Source of the DNA: Brasenia schreberi
Lineage: Eukaryota > Streptophyta > Magnoliopsida > Nymphaeales > Cabombaceae
Assembly: GCA_036023115.1 (NCBI GenBank)
Contig: JAYKKT010000076.1
Span: 496,001-560,000 of the forward strand
Direction of reading: 5' to 3'
Length of the DNA stretch: 64,000 bases
Each line of letters begins with the position of its first letter. Positions within the stretch are counted from its first letter, which is position 1. Shown in pieces: positions 53,736 to 64,000 of the stretch. Position numbers and translations under genes: made by a program. The notes below the pieces were generated by a model. It saw only the letters and a program-made list of their open reading frames with translations, was not told the origin of the DNA and did no database searches.

Positions 53736-56500
53736 GCAATCTTCAAACTTTCCCTCGGTGGGAGTCTTTATCGGCGTATACGAACCCGTTATCATCGGTA
53801 TGGATCTTCTCGAAGTTCCATGCCAAACCGACAACCAAACGACAATCTTCAAACCTCGTAGAGTCTTCATCAATGATGTCCTCATTATCATCTAGATAGA
53901 TCTTCTCAAGATCTAACAACTTAGCCCAGAACATAGGTATCCAATTACCAATCAATGATGCTTAGATTCACTACGATTATAAGCCAAAATGAATAGCACT
54001 CAACTATCACAAAACATAACATACCTCCCTGAGTAAAACCAAGTTCATGCACAAAATTCTTCATCCAAAAGCAACCTTACAAGCCTGATACATAGCAATA
54101 AACTCAAGAATCTCGTAGTAGACAAAGCAACACACTTTTGCAACCTAGATTGCGCTCAAGCCGATATATGACGAGCTCCCCTGCAAAGTAATCAAATGCC
54201 AAGCAGTAGACTTTCTAGAATCAACATCCTCACACATTGAGTCGAATACGTATAACCACAAACAAAGGTTTCCCAAATTCCAAAAAGTAGTTTCAAACTA
54301 GAAGTGCCCGGAGATATCTCAATATCCCTTCACAAATTTTCCAATGCTCTCTACCGGTGATTGGAAAGAAAACGACTAACCACACCAATTGCATGAGCTA
54401 TATCAGGTAGGCCTTTAGCTTTATCTAAGTGAAACCGTTGAAGCACTTTCTCAATGTACTTCTCACTTGTGATAACCACAACTTCTTAGCCACTCTATCA
54501 CGAGTAAATGCATGCCAAGAATATGTCTTATTAGTCCTAAGTCTTTCATTGCAAAAGACTTACTAAGCTCTTTTTCAACATATCAATTCTAGAAGCATTA
54601 TAACCAACAATTAACATATCAATAACATAGAGCATTAAAATCATAAAATCATTATCGAGAAAATTTTGCACAAACACTGATGATAGAAGTAGTCTTCTTG
54701 AATCTACCTTTGAATCATAACAGACTCAAACTTCTTATACCATTGTCTACCAGACTCAAACTTCTTAACCCTCGTGGCTTGTTTCAACATACAAACTTTT
54801 CTTCAACTCCGTCACATAATTTTCTTTACCTTTCACCACAAAATCCTAGGTTACTCCATGTAAATCTCCTCCTCCAAAAGGAAAGTAATTTTCACATCCA
54901 TCCGCTCAATCTCTAAATCAAGATTGGCTGCCAAACCAAGAACAACTCCTTGGAATGACATTTTAACAATCGGTGAGAAGATCTCTTCAAAATCAATCTC
55001 ATTTTTCTGACGGACAACTTTGACAACTAATCTAGCTTTGTATCTTGGAGTGGAAGTATTCTCATCATTCTTCAACCTGTAAACCCATCGATTTTGCAAA
55101 GCTTTCCGCCCTTTAAGCAACTTTGACTGCTCAAAAGTATGGTTGTCAAGCAAAGATCTCATTTCATCATTCATTGTTGCAACCCATTCTACCTTTGTTC
55201 ACTCTCCATAGCCTCTTCGTAGCACTCAGGTTCTCCCCCTCAGTGAGAACACATATTCATCGATAATAAGTAACGAGTGAGGAATAAGATGTCTGAAGAC
55301 CTTCTTGAAAGTGAAACAATAGGTTCATTAACAACCTCACGAGCAAGAACATCTATCTCATCAAGCAACATTATCAACAACATCCTCAACCTCCGATCAC
55401 CCTGAATATGATTATGCACATCATCATGATTACCAAAGTCGGCTATATCAAGCAAATGAGGCTCGAAACTAGATCAATATCAACCAAACCATCAAGATTG
55501 GAGACTCGACTTCTTTGCCTTATCAATATCTTCAATGATCTGATCCTCCATGAAAATAACATCACGACTTCTAACAAGCTTCTTCTTAATTGAATCATAC
55601 AACCTATAGCCAAACTCATCATGACCATAGCCAATGAAGATGCACTGCCTAGTCTTGACATCTAACTTGGACCTCTCTATCTTGGGCACATGTATAAAAA
55701 TACTACACCCAAAGACACGTAAGTGGTCATAGAAAATATCCTTTCCATAACACACTCGTCAGAACATCACCGCAAAGCAACAAAGAAGAGATAAATTAAA
55801 AACATGTGCAACAAGATATAAAGCCTCTCCCAAAAAGATCCAAGTAACTTTGCTCAGAAAGCAAACATCTAACTCTCTCCATCAATGTCCCGTTCATCCT
55901 TTGCTTAGCTATTAAGTCGAGGAGTCTTGGGGGGCGTCTCTAAAGTCGTGTCTCCGTGTCAATACCTTACTATTTGCAGTACTCATCAAATAGTCCATAA
56001 TATAATCCTTCTTAGATAAGCAATGCAATCTCTTTTAACCAATGTGGCGAAGTCTCTTATGCCATAACCTAGATGCAAAAGTATGATCAACTACATTAAC
56101 AGAAGCAAAAGAAACAAAAGCACTTGTCCAATATAGACCTACATGCTTCTCTCCATAAGTCACAACTAAAGAACTCTTTGTAAGTTTCCACTATATATCA
56201 CTAAATGTACTAACAAGGCAATCATCATTAAGTATACTACTATAAATCAAGTGCAACCAAATATATGGTGCATGTCTAACATTCTTAAGAATTAACTACG
56301 TACATGTAGTCTCTAGATAAATAGTATCAATGTCAATCACCTTAACAAGCTATCATTGTCTATCTTTAATATTCCATAATCAGCTATAGTAGAAGAAGCA
56401 AAGAAGTTCTTTCCAGATATCACATGAAAAAATGCAACACTATTAACAACCCATCTAATGCAACACTATTAACAACCCATCTAATATCATTTATTATCAT
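53736..56500 (-). pseudogene. pol: Ty1/copia pol ruin (protease, GAG-pre-integrase, integrase C-end, RT, RNase H)
   Basis: Minus strand, in order: WVVNSVAFFHV near 56470-56440, where copia protease has DSGAS; LWHKRLRHIG near 56050, the GAG-pre-integrase motif; HLRVFGCSIFIHVPKIERSK and GYGHDEFGYRLYD (55492-55755), the integrase C-terminal side; RT from RSLLDNHTFE, NRWVYRLKNDEN and EEIFSPIVKM (54851-55174) to LYVIDMLIVGYNAS near 54620; then HAIGVVSRFLSNHR near 54380, and RNase H DSRKSTAWHL near 54210. YVID replaces the catalytic YVDD and the protease aspartate is lost. Frameshifts and stops are common, so the copy is old. The region near 53730-53930 has a duplicated KIHTDDN/FEDCR tail. Confidence 0.85.
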
Positions 56501-56526
56501 CACATAGAAACAAATTGGAAGTGGCA

Positions 56527-56800
56527 CTAATAGAGGAAAAAATGAGAGAAAATCGTTTAAGATAGTTTGAACATTTAAAAAGATGACCAAAGGAAGCTCT
56601 AATAAGAAGGTATGAAAAACTAGATTGTCAAAATGTTAAAAGAAGAAGATTACAAAAGTGTTGGAAAGAAACAATAAAGAATGATTTACCTCATGTTGAG
56701 TTAACTGCCAGCATGACACATGATAGAGCTCTCTGTAGCCCATCTGGTATGGGAAAAGGTTTAGCTGTTGTTGTAATTTTTCTTTGTTTCAATTATATTA
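56527..56800 (+). pseudogene. LINE (non-LTR retrotransposon) 3' coding end
   Basis: The plus-strand reading EEKMRENRLR, RRYEKLDCQN, RRRLQKCWKETIKNDL and MTHDRALC is the characteristic C-terminal zone of plant LINE reverse transcriptase ORFs (compare the general pattern MRENRLRWFGH...WKE.IKNDL). Two stops (the W of RWF and a later residue) make it a pseudogene. No poly(A) tail or target duplication is obvious. It abuts the start of the copia relic. Confidence 0.75.
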
Positions 56801-57599
56801 TTCATTATAGATATGTAAACATTCTTGTATATATGTGACATCAAGAGTGGCATGTAATGAAAAGTGCATGACTCAAGCCTATGTTGCATGGATACGAGTA
56901 TGGTACCGCTACGAGGTATGGGTATGATGTACACAATTTTTTTAAAAACTAAGTTACGGGTATGCCACTATTAAAAAACATAATAAAAAAAATTACATAA
57001 ATATATATACATAATTATATATAGAGCATTCTATATTTTAAAGAGCACGTGCTTGGCAAATAAATATCAATGTCATGGAGGTAACCAAAAAATAATAGCT
57101 GCTCAAATTCATAAACAACTCATCATGATTCAAACATGTACAGAAAGAACCTTTGATTAAGTTTGCTTTTGATGTCATGTTGTCATGTTCAAGTTATGCA
57201 TTGGCTTGAAGTTACTCCCATATTGCTGCAAGCACAGAGAACACCAAGTTAAGCAAAGTCCCAAGTTCAATCTTGTGAACGGCAGAAACCATCATTTGGA
57301 GATAGACATGACCGGTTCCAGGATAAATCAGAGCTTTTGGTTCCAAACCGTTGCTTTTGGTTTCCACAGAACTGGTTGTAACCGGTCATGTCTACTTGGA
57401 GAGATTTATTCCATAGTGTGTCGATCCGGCTAGCTGGGATCTCTATGGGCTTCCAGATACCCGTTGCTTTGATGAAAAACAAAGAAAAAACAGGTTAATG
57501 ACCGATTAATAACTCATTAATTACTCCCATTCTATTTATCTTTCGAAATATCGTAGTGAACAACGATATTTGGAAACAATCGTTTAGTTCAAGTATATA
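56801..57599. other. Intergenic stretch upstream of the host exons
   Basis: AT-rich sequence with words such as GGATACGAGTATGGTACCGC (about 56895) that suggest an unidentified repeat, and a 15-bp perfect inverted repeat (TAGACATGACCGGTT at 57303-57317, AACCGGTCATGTCTA at 57380-57394). No gene was recognised; frames at 57185-57482 overlap the inverted repeat and lack motifs. Confidence 0.5.
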
Positions 57600-57659
57600 G
57601 GCCAGACAAAGAGGGAGGGAAATGGAGGGAAAAATTGAACCGCGGAAACCCTCGTCGAA

Positions 57660-57948
57660 ATGCAGAGCAGACTCCGACTGCAGAGCTCTTTCGACGAAGA
57701 CGAAGACTCCGATGACAACGCCGTTACCCTGCCAATCGGGGGCAGGGACCCTGAAGAGTTGAGGAAGGGCATGACATCTACTAGGGGGCTCCAGATTCTC
57801 GACTCTCCCGATGCAGAGGAGGAAGAAGACATCGGCGGTTCTCCGGTTGATCTGCTGCCGCGGGTCCGGTGGAACCAGCGACAGAAAACCATACCCCTTT
57901 CTCCTCTGTACCCAACGGTTCTCCCGATCCATTTAGTACCCGATACGG
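57660..57948 (+). CDS. Putative first exon of a host gene
   Basis: An open frame starts at ATG 57660, with an in-frame TGA upstream, and encodes about 96 residues with an acidic opening (SSFDEDEDSDDNAVTLPIGG) and DAEEEEDIGGSPVDLLPRVR. A consensus donor, GG followed by GTAAGT, is at 57949, leaving phase 1. No signal peptide or domain is visible. The GC-rich, low-stop composition differs from the surrounding transposon DNA. It may be the N-terminus of the gene whose ARM exon lies at 59208, but the phases do not join directly, so other exons must intervene or the genes differ. Confidence 0.45.
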
Positions 57949-58107
57949 GTAAGTGACGTACTCATATTGGGTGCGCATACCGGTATACGCACATGCGTAC
58001 CCACGCAATTGAGTCTCAAGCGTACATAATTTTTCTCATTTGTCTCTCTTTTCTCCCTATTCCCTTCTCTTCTATCCTTCTTCATTGCCATTCGTGTTTA
58101 TGATCAG

Positions 58108-58150
58108 CAGATGCATACCAGCAGCAGGTTGAAGGTGCCATCATGATGGC
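58108..58150 (+). CDS. Possible small second exon
   Basis: After an acceptor (TTTATGATCAG) a 43-nt segment in the phase left by the previous exon would encode DAYQQQVEGAIMMA and ends before GTATGT. The frame also stays open to about 58300. It is supported only by splice-site words and phase; treat as a candidate. Confidence 0.3.
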
Positions 58151-59207
58151 GTATGTCTCTCATCATATATCCTTCATTTGTAGCTTGAAAAGTAGAAGCT
58201 TGGATAAATCAGAGAATAGCTTCAAATTTATCTCAAGAGAGACTACATCTAGATTATTACACAAGGTTCAGACCCTATTGGTCTTAACACTTTCTAGAAT
58301 GTAACAGACAGTAGTTTCAGTAAATTGGTCATGATACATAGTTAGATATGGTGGGAACTTCAAGTTTTTACAGGATCTGAGAGGTTTTGTAAAATTCCTT
58401 CCTAGGCATTTTATATAGATGTCAAAGGAGGTCCATTTAGCATAAGAATAACCGATCAATTATATGAGTATAATTCTGATGGTAATTGAAGTAATTGTAT
58501 ATAAATAATTGGCAGCTTTCTTTGGGCCTAATTGTTCTGTTTTGGTAGCTGCATTCATGGCAGAATATACTACTATTCCTTGTGGTGAGCTTTTCTTATT
58601 CCTTTGCAAGGATGCTTTTGAGAACAAACGCATTCATATGTGACACCTTTTGCCTGGGAAAAGGGCAAACTTCTATCTTAGTTAAGAGTTCTACTTCCAG
58701 ATAGGGGCAGTTCTACGGTGTGCAAATTCCCCGTGCACAGCCTTTTACGTTCCTCAGCGAGTTTTATAACCAACTGTATAAAAGCTGGACCATAATAATT
58801 TTAGGACCATGGTTGTTAAAAGCAATTTAGATTCTCATGTTCTTCAGGTTTGGCTGTCAGCTTTATATGTTTCAAATATGCTGCCTGAGGGCTCAGCTAG
58901 ATGATTTTTCAGCCAGATATTCCTTGTTTTGGGACATTGAGATACATTCCATTACTATGCACTAAGAATGTGCACCATATACATCAAATTTATTGTGTGA
59001 TTAAGACTAATATGGAGGAAGCGTTGCAGATGCTTACTATAATATCCTGATAAGTTATCCATATTTCGTGTGAACCTTTGTCCGATTATGACTTCCTGAT
59101 ATTGTATTCAAGTTCCTATCTCTATGATCATTTTGATCTTATTGTCATAGCTGAATGTATTCTCCCCTGCTTCCTTTTGGTTTTTGTATTGATAATCTCA
59201 TCATCAG

Positions 59208-59517
59208 GATGAAGAGGAAAAATTGATTGATGAATGGCATATTAATGTGGTGAATGTGCTGCTTAGAAATGGAAAGAAAAGGTTCCTGGAGGCACTTTCA
59301 TTGCCTATATGTCATGCAACTCGTTCTCTTGCTCGTGCATGCCTGGTTACTGTTGCATGGATCAGTCACAGTCTTGCTAAACATCAGCAGGTTGAGCTAC
59401 AGTACATGACATGTTCTGTCTTGGCAAGAAGTCTGGTTGAAAGCTTAAGATTTGACAGAGCAGTTGAAGAAAGGGTTCTAGCTTCATTTTCACTTCTGAA
59501 TTTCTCTAAGAATCCAG
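59208..59517 (+). CDS. Exon of a LIN/CERBERUS-like E3 ubiquitin ligase (ARM region)
   Basis: It is bounded by CATCATCAG (acceptor) and CCAG followed by GTACCG (donor). It encodes 103 residues beginning DEEEKLIDEWHINVVNVLLR and including ARACLVTVAWISHSL and VEERVLASFSLLNFSKNPG. By recall this matches the pattern of the helical ARM-like region before the WD40 repeats in plant LIN/CERBERUS proteins, which carry a U-box and WD40 repeats and act in ubiquitination, for example in nodulation and defence. The U-box and WD40 exons are not in the window. The exon is intact, but a Tat element lies 500 bp downstream, so the gene may have very large introns or be truncated. Confidence 0.6.
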
Positions 59518-60044
59518 GTACCGAACACTTCAGTCCTTTTCTCACTATTTTTTGGTAGGCAACCTGATGTTAGATGACTGCTACCATATATGCACATCTG
59601 AGGGTATGGATCTTGGGACCTTCCACTGGAAGGCTTTTCAGGTTGACACCCTTGCCAGGAGAGTTGTAACATCTTGTGTGAGAACTTCAGTCTTATCCGC
59701 ATAAATTATCATGATTTCAATATTCTGCAATTGAACATTGTTGCTGAAAAAAGGTGATACAATAAAGCATGATATGTACTTTTTTGTAGTTATATGCTAA
59801 TAGGACTCTTGGTCATGCATAATAGCGACCAAGAATCCAAGTAGCGGACCCCACTTGATCTTGAAAAACGCATGGTTCTGGCATAGGTTCTATAATGCTC
59901 ATCAGTTCATGGACGAAAACAGATGTACAATGCTTATATGGACTCAAAATACCTCTCTCCACCTCTCGTGACTTCTTCAATTACCCAAACACTTGTAGGA
60001 AGCTGAAGTGTCAATGTCGAACACGCTGCCACAGATGCACTTAT
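59518..60044 (+). other. Intron or flank between the host exon and P4
   Basis: No open reading of interest. It begins with the donor after the LIN-like exon and ends where P4 gag starts. No LTR, target duplication or PBS is visible at the P4 border. The frame at 60008-60301 begins in this sequence before entering gag. Confidence 0.5.
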
Positions 60045-61416
60045 CAATGATAATATCTCAAGAATCTAAGTATGTATGTGCATCATCTCTCATCATCTGC
60101 AAGAAAAACGCCCAAGTAGTAATCCGGCGAGCACTTAGAGTCTCGCCCCCGGTTAGAGCCATTCTAGAAATTCGAGGTGCTCTAAAGCACTCAAATAAAA
60201 CCACAATAGGAATGAGCCTTAGGCAAAGTGTAGGGGAAGTGACCAGGTTTGGGAAGATATATCAACCCCAACACTTAGAAAAACTGCTAAAAAAGATTTG
60301 AAAAGCATTTTACCAAGATCCCAACAGACATGTCCCCTAGAGCTGATACAAACCTCACCTAGGCATAGGCTTGTTTTAGAAAAAATCTTAGAGAGAGTCA
60401 AGGTTAACTCAAATATAACTCTCGAGTTCTTGTCATTTCAAGTGACACCTATTTGTGCAAAGACGCCAATCGTGTTCTCGGAAGATGAGATAGAAAGACC
60501 GTATGAAACCCACAACCAAGCTTTGCATATTGAGGTAGTATTGAATCACTATCTTCTTGACAAATGCTTAATTGATGGGGGAGGAGGTCTTAACATCCTT
60601 TCGTTCCACGTGGTGTGTCAAATCGGAGACACCTTGACTTTCATGAACCCAAGTCCCATCGTAATCACTGGATACGATGGAAATGCATCTAGACCTTTGG
60701 GAGTTGTAGAGTTACCCATGGAAATAGGGGGCATAGCCCACGCAGGGGTGTTCCATGTCTTAGACATACACCCCCATTACAACCTATTGCTTGGAAGACC
60801 ATGGATACATAGCCTGCGAGCTGTGCCATCCACCTTTCATAAATGCGTGAAAATTCCCTATGAAAACCAGATTGTGGTAATTCTAGGAGAAAACCATCCT
60901 CAGCTTCAGGGAATACAAAACTTCCCTTGCTTATTAGGTCACCCAGCTAATGAGGACAACCTTGGGAAACCATTGGTCGAAACGCCAAGATCGTCCTCCA
61001 AAAACCTAGGAAAGTCCTACAAATTAAGGGGCAGCTCAAAGCTTGCCTGCCCAAAACCATAGTCATCCTAGGAAAGACCCAGAGCCAACTATTTCCAAAG
61101 TCCCTAAATAAAAAACCATTCAAGCATGATATGGACGATAGCAGGTTCCAAGGCCACCCTTTATACAAAGAATTTGCAAAACTAAAAAAGCCTTGGAACA
61201 TGCTATTGAACATGGGTTATATACCCTATCAAAGCCTAGGGACCCAAAACCAAGGTTGCCTCGAGCCCATAATACCAAATGCCAACCCAAGTAGGTATGA
61301 GTTAGGATATATCCCCAAAATTCCCCAAGAACCACCACCCTTGACCACTTGGGTCAAGGGTGCCCTGGAACCTATTAAAGGAGAAACTTATGATTTAGAC
61401 CTCTTATTTAGAGTTT
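60045..61416 (+). pseudogene. gag-pro: P4 gag C-terminus and protease, 5'-truncated
   Basis: The first recognisable words are CASSLIICKKNAQVVIRRA and VGEVTRFGKIYQPQH, from the basic region after the zinc knuckle, so all upstream gag and the 5' LTR are missing. The frame 60298-61062 continues through LIQTSPRHRLVLEKI and CAA at 60517-60519 (not a stop) into protease CLIDGGGGLNILSFH and NLLLGRPWIHSLRAVPSTFH. A frameshift near 61000 precedes the conserved tail LLNMGYIPYQSLGTQNQG (61131-61418), which ends at TAA. Confidence 0.88.
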
Positions 61417-61440
61417 AATTTGTGGCGTTTTCCTTTGTAG
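61417..61440 (+). promoter_or_regulatory. Conserved splice-acceptor-like site in P4
   Basis: TTTGTGGCGTTTTCCTTTGT then AG, followed by GTATGATGGAAG, as in P3. Confidence 0.5.
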
Positions 61441-64000
61441 GTATGATGGAAGATCCCTCCTTAACCAAAAATCCAAAAAAATTACAAATTTTCAAAATCC
61501 AAAAACAAATGGAAAAATCTCAAAATCCAAAAACATTAGAAATTTGCGAAAAATCCAAAAAAACTGTAGTTTGTATTTCTCCAAATATCCTTTCTTTGCA
61601 AAAAACCAAAAAAATCGAAAAATTAGAAAATTCCAAAAACAAAACCGTGTATATACCAGTTCATGGTGAAAATTTAGAAAAAATCAAGGCTTTTAAAGAA
61701 AAAATCGTCTTCATAACATGACCAAAATCTTCAAAACCTCTATAAATTCCAAAACCAAAACCAGGTATTTGCAAAAACCATGCATCAAAGCCAAATTCCC
61801 TAGGATCTAGAATTCGAGAATGATCAAAGCACGGAGGGGGATCAAACCTCCGAGCTTCCTGAGTTTAACAAAATCCTTGATTTAAAAAAACCTTCGAATT
61901 CTGTAGGAGGGGATTTCATAGAAATCAACTTAGGGAGTGAGTTAAAACCCAAACACATTAAGATAGGCGCATGTTTGCATGAGCATGAAAAAGCATCATT
62001 CATTGCATTCTTGAAAACCTATATCGATGTGTTCGCATGGACTTACGAAAACATGCTAGGTATAGACCCAAAAGTGATAGAGTATTGTCTTCTCCTCGAT
62101 CTAGATTCAAAATCCATAAAACAAAAGCTTAGAAAGATTCATCTAAACGTACACTCGCAAGTGAAAGAGGGTTTAGAAAATCTGCTTAAAGCTGGTTTTA
62201 TAAAACCCATTGCGTATTTTGATTGGCTTTCCAACATTGTTGTAGTTCGAAAATTCAATGGAAAAATTCGAATTTGCATTGATTTCAGAAATTTGAACAA
62301 AGCCACACCAAAGGATAACTTTCCTTTGCCAAATATTGATTTGATAGTCGACAATACTGCAAATCGTGAAATGTTTTCCTTTATGGATGACTAGTCGGGT
62401 TATAATCAAATCAAATTAGCCCCAAGAGATAAGGCTAAAACTGCTTTTACAAAACCCTGGGGTACGTATTGCTATACAGTCGTGCCCTTTGGTTTGAAAA
62501 ACGCCGGTGCCACATACCAAAGAGCCATGACCACGATCTTTCACGATCAAATTCAGGAGCTCTTAGAAGTATATGTGGATGATCTCTTGGTGAAATAAAA
62601 AACTCGAGATACACACATCGAATCTTTGCAAAAAGTTTTCGAAAGATTGAGGCTTTATAAAGTGAAACTAAACCCTCAAAAGTGCGTCTTCGGAGTAGAA
62701 TCCAACAAGCTTTTAGGTTTTATGGTAAGCCAAAGGGACATTGAAGTTGACCCCTCTAAGTGTCGAGCCATCATAGATATGCCTCCACCCTCCAATTTAA
62801 CTCAAATTCGAAGCCTCTAAGGTCGCCTCCAATTGATTAGAAGGTTTATCTCAAACCTCGCTACAAGATGCAAACCTTTCAACAAACTTTTGAGAAAAGG
62901 GGTGAAATTTGTATGGGACAATGATTGCCAAAAAGCTTTTGAAAGATTAAAAGCGTATTTGGTTAATCCTCCGGTTTTAAACCCTCCAAAGCAAGGAAAA
63001 CCTCTTTTACTTTATATTTCTGTGCATGCGAATGCCTTGGGTGCCTTATTAGCTCAATATGAGGATGATACCCAGAGTATGCCATCTACTATATTTCGAA
63101 AACTCTATTAGCTTATGAAAGAAACTATCAAGCCATGGAGAAGACGTGCTTGGCCTTGGTATGGGCCTGCCAGAAATTTTGACATTACTTCCTAGGTCAT
63201 GAGATTTGGATAGTGTCTAGGCTTGACCCAATCAAGCATTTATTTGAAAAACCTATCCTCACGGGTAGGCTGGGTAAATGGCAGCTCCTCTTGATGGAGT
63301 ATGACCTGAAATTTCACCATCAAACCTCCATTAAGGGGCAAGCCCTAACTTACTATGTGGTTGATTTCCTTTTAGAGGATTCATATCTCACACTTGATAA
63401 AATGCTCGACGAAGGCATCTTTCAAAACCAATTTCAAAACCATATTCTATCAAATTGCTTAAGTGAAAACCAAGTGTGGAAGATGCACTTCGATGGGGTA
63501 CGAAACCAAAGAGGGGCTGGGGCAGGAATCATCTTCATATCTCCTGAGAAGGGAGAAATTCTCATCGCCATTCACCTAGATTTTGAATGTTCCAACAATA
63601 CAACTGAGTATGAAGCACTCATACAAGGTTTGAAAATCTCGAAAACTTTAGGGACATCATGCATTGAAGTCTTTGGAGACTCTTTACTTGTCATAAACCA
63701 GGTGTTAAAAATTTGGCAAGTCAAAAATGAAAAACTTCTTCCATACCACGAATTGGCCACCAAGCTGGTCGAATCGTTCCAATCGTGCATACTCACACAC
63801 GTAGGAAGAGAGGACAATGGCATAGCCGATGCCCTCTCATCCTTGGGCTCAGCCCTAAGGGTCGATCCCATCTTGAGAACTCGATCCTTAGAAATATGGC
63901 ACTCACCCACTCCATCCATGCACGATATGGAGATTTGCCAAAACAATCCGACTTCCATTAAAAAACCCTAGTTTCAAGACATTAAAGATTTCTTAGAAAA
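61441..64000 (+). pseudogene. pol: P4 pol, interrupted by stops and running off the window
   Basis: The ATG at 61443 opens the lysine-rich linker. RT follows (61975-62394: FIKPIAYFDWLSNIVVVRKF, ICIDFRNLNKATPKDNFP). A stop replaces a residue of the MDGYSGYNQI motif (about 62392), and YVDDLL lies near 62575 followed by another stop at about 62596. RNase H (LLLYISVHANALGALLAQYE) has a small deletion near 63075. The second RNase H-like domain has KMHFDGVRNQRGAGAG, TEYEALIQGLKIS, EVFGDSLLVINQ and GREDNGIADALSSLGSAL. Integrase would begin near the window edge. Confidence 0.88.

Noticed and set aside
53340..53899. Plus-strand host gene between P3 and the copia relic
   Set aside because: The frames lack motifs and splice support; sequence and position fit the 3' LTR and pol tail of the minus-strand copia element better.

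Overview
The window is plant nuclear DNA made almost entirely of nested LTR retrotransposons. The evidence is Ty3/gypsy polyproteins with a second RNase H-like domain between RT-RNase H and integrase (the hallmark of the Tat/Ogre group), very long LTRs of about 3-3.5 kb, a degenerate Ty1/copia element, a LINE 3' end, and a few host exons, one of which resembles the ARM region of the plant U-box/WD40 E3 ligase LIN/CERBERUS. The species cannot be told from this. I saw no rRNA, tRNA, CRISPR or prokaryotic-style genes.

Layout. 1-4321: plus-strand Tat remnants (LTR ends, a 3' untranslated internal region with polypurine tract, a 528-bp LTR) lying in the protease region of a minus-strand element, called M0 here. 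4322-6262 and 16605-16920: the gag and primer-binding site of M0, split by a complete 10.3-kb non-autonomous element NA1 (6268-16599, target duplication GTGAC). NA1 has 3-kb LTRs and one gag-like ORF but no protease, RT or integrase. 16921-21083: two LTRs fused head to head, giving a 1.1-kb inverted repeat. 21084-21623: plus-strand RT fragment. 21624-25772: truncated minus-strand element M2. 25773-46017: the 5' LTR of M2, expanded to 20 kb by a solo LTR (26755-30300, target duplication CTACT), an unequal-crossover duplication, and a complete, fairly young Tat element M1 (31474-44068, target duplication TAGGG). 46018-52922: plus-strand LTR piece and the gag-pol of element P3, cut off inside integrase. 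52923-56500: minus-strand Ty1/copia ruin. 56527-56800: LINE tail. 57600-59520: host exons. 60045-64000: 5'-truncated plus-strand Tat element P4, running off the window.

How the parts work together. M1 shows the plan of the family: LTR, PBS, gag with a zinc knuckle, protease with a DGG active site, a stop followed by a splice-acceptor-like site, then RT, RNase H, a second RNase H, integrase, a PPT and the 3' LTR. It is close to intact but has nonsense codons and a gag frameshift. NA1 shares the PBS, PPT, the C-terminal end of the gag-pro ORF and the U5 structure, so it was probably mobilised in trans by such an element.

The strongest unexplained signal is a conserved module in U5 of every LTR type here: two hairpins whose stems change by compensatory substitutions, followed directly by a 10-nt copy of the start of the PBS. 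Next in interest are the conserved acceptor-like site between protease and RT, the triplicated PBS leader of NA1, and the LTR recombination products whose junctions can be read directly.
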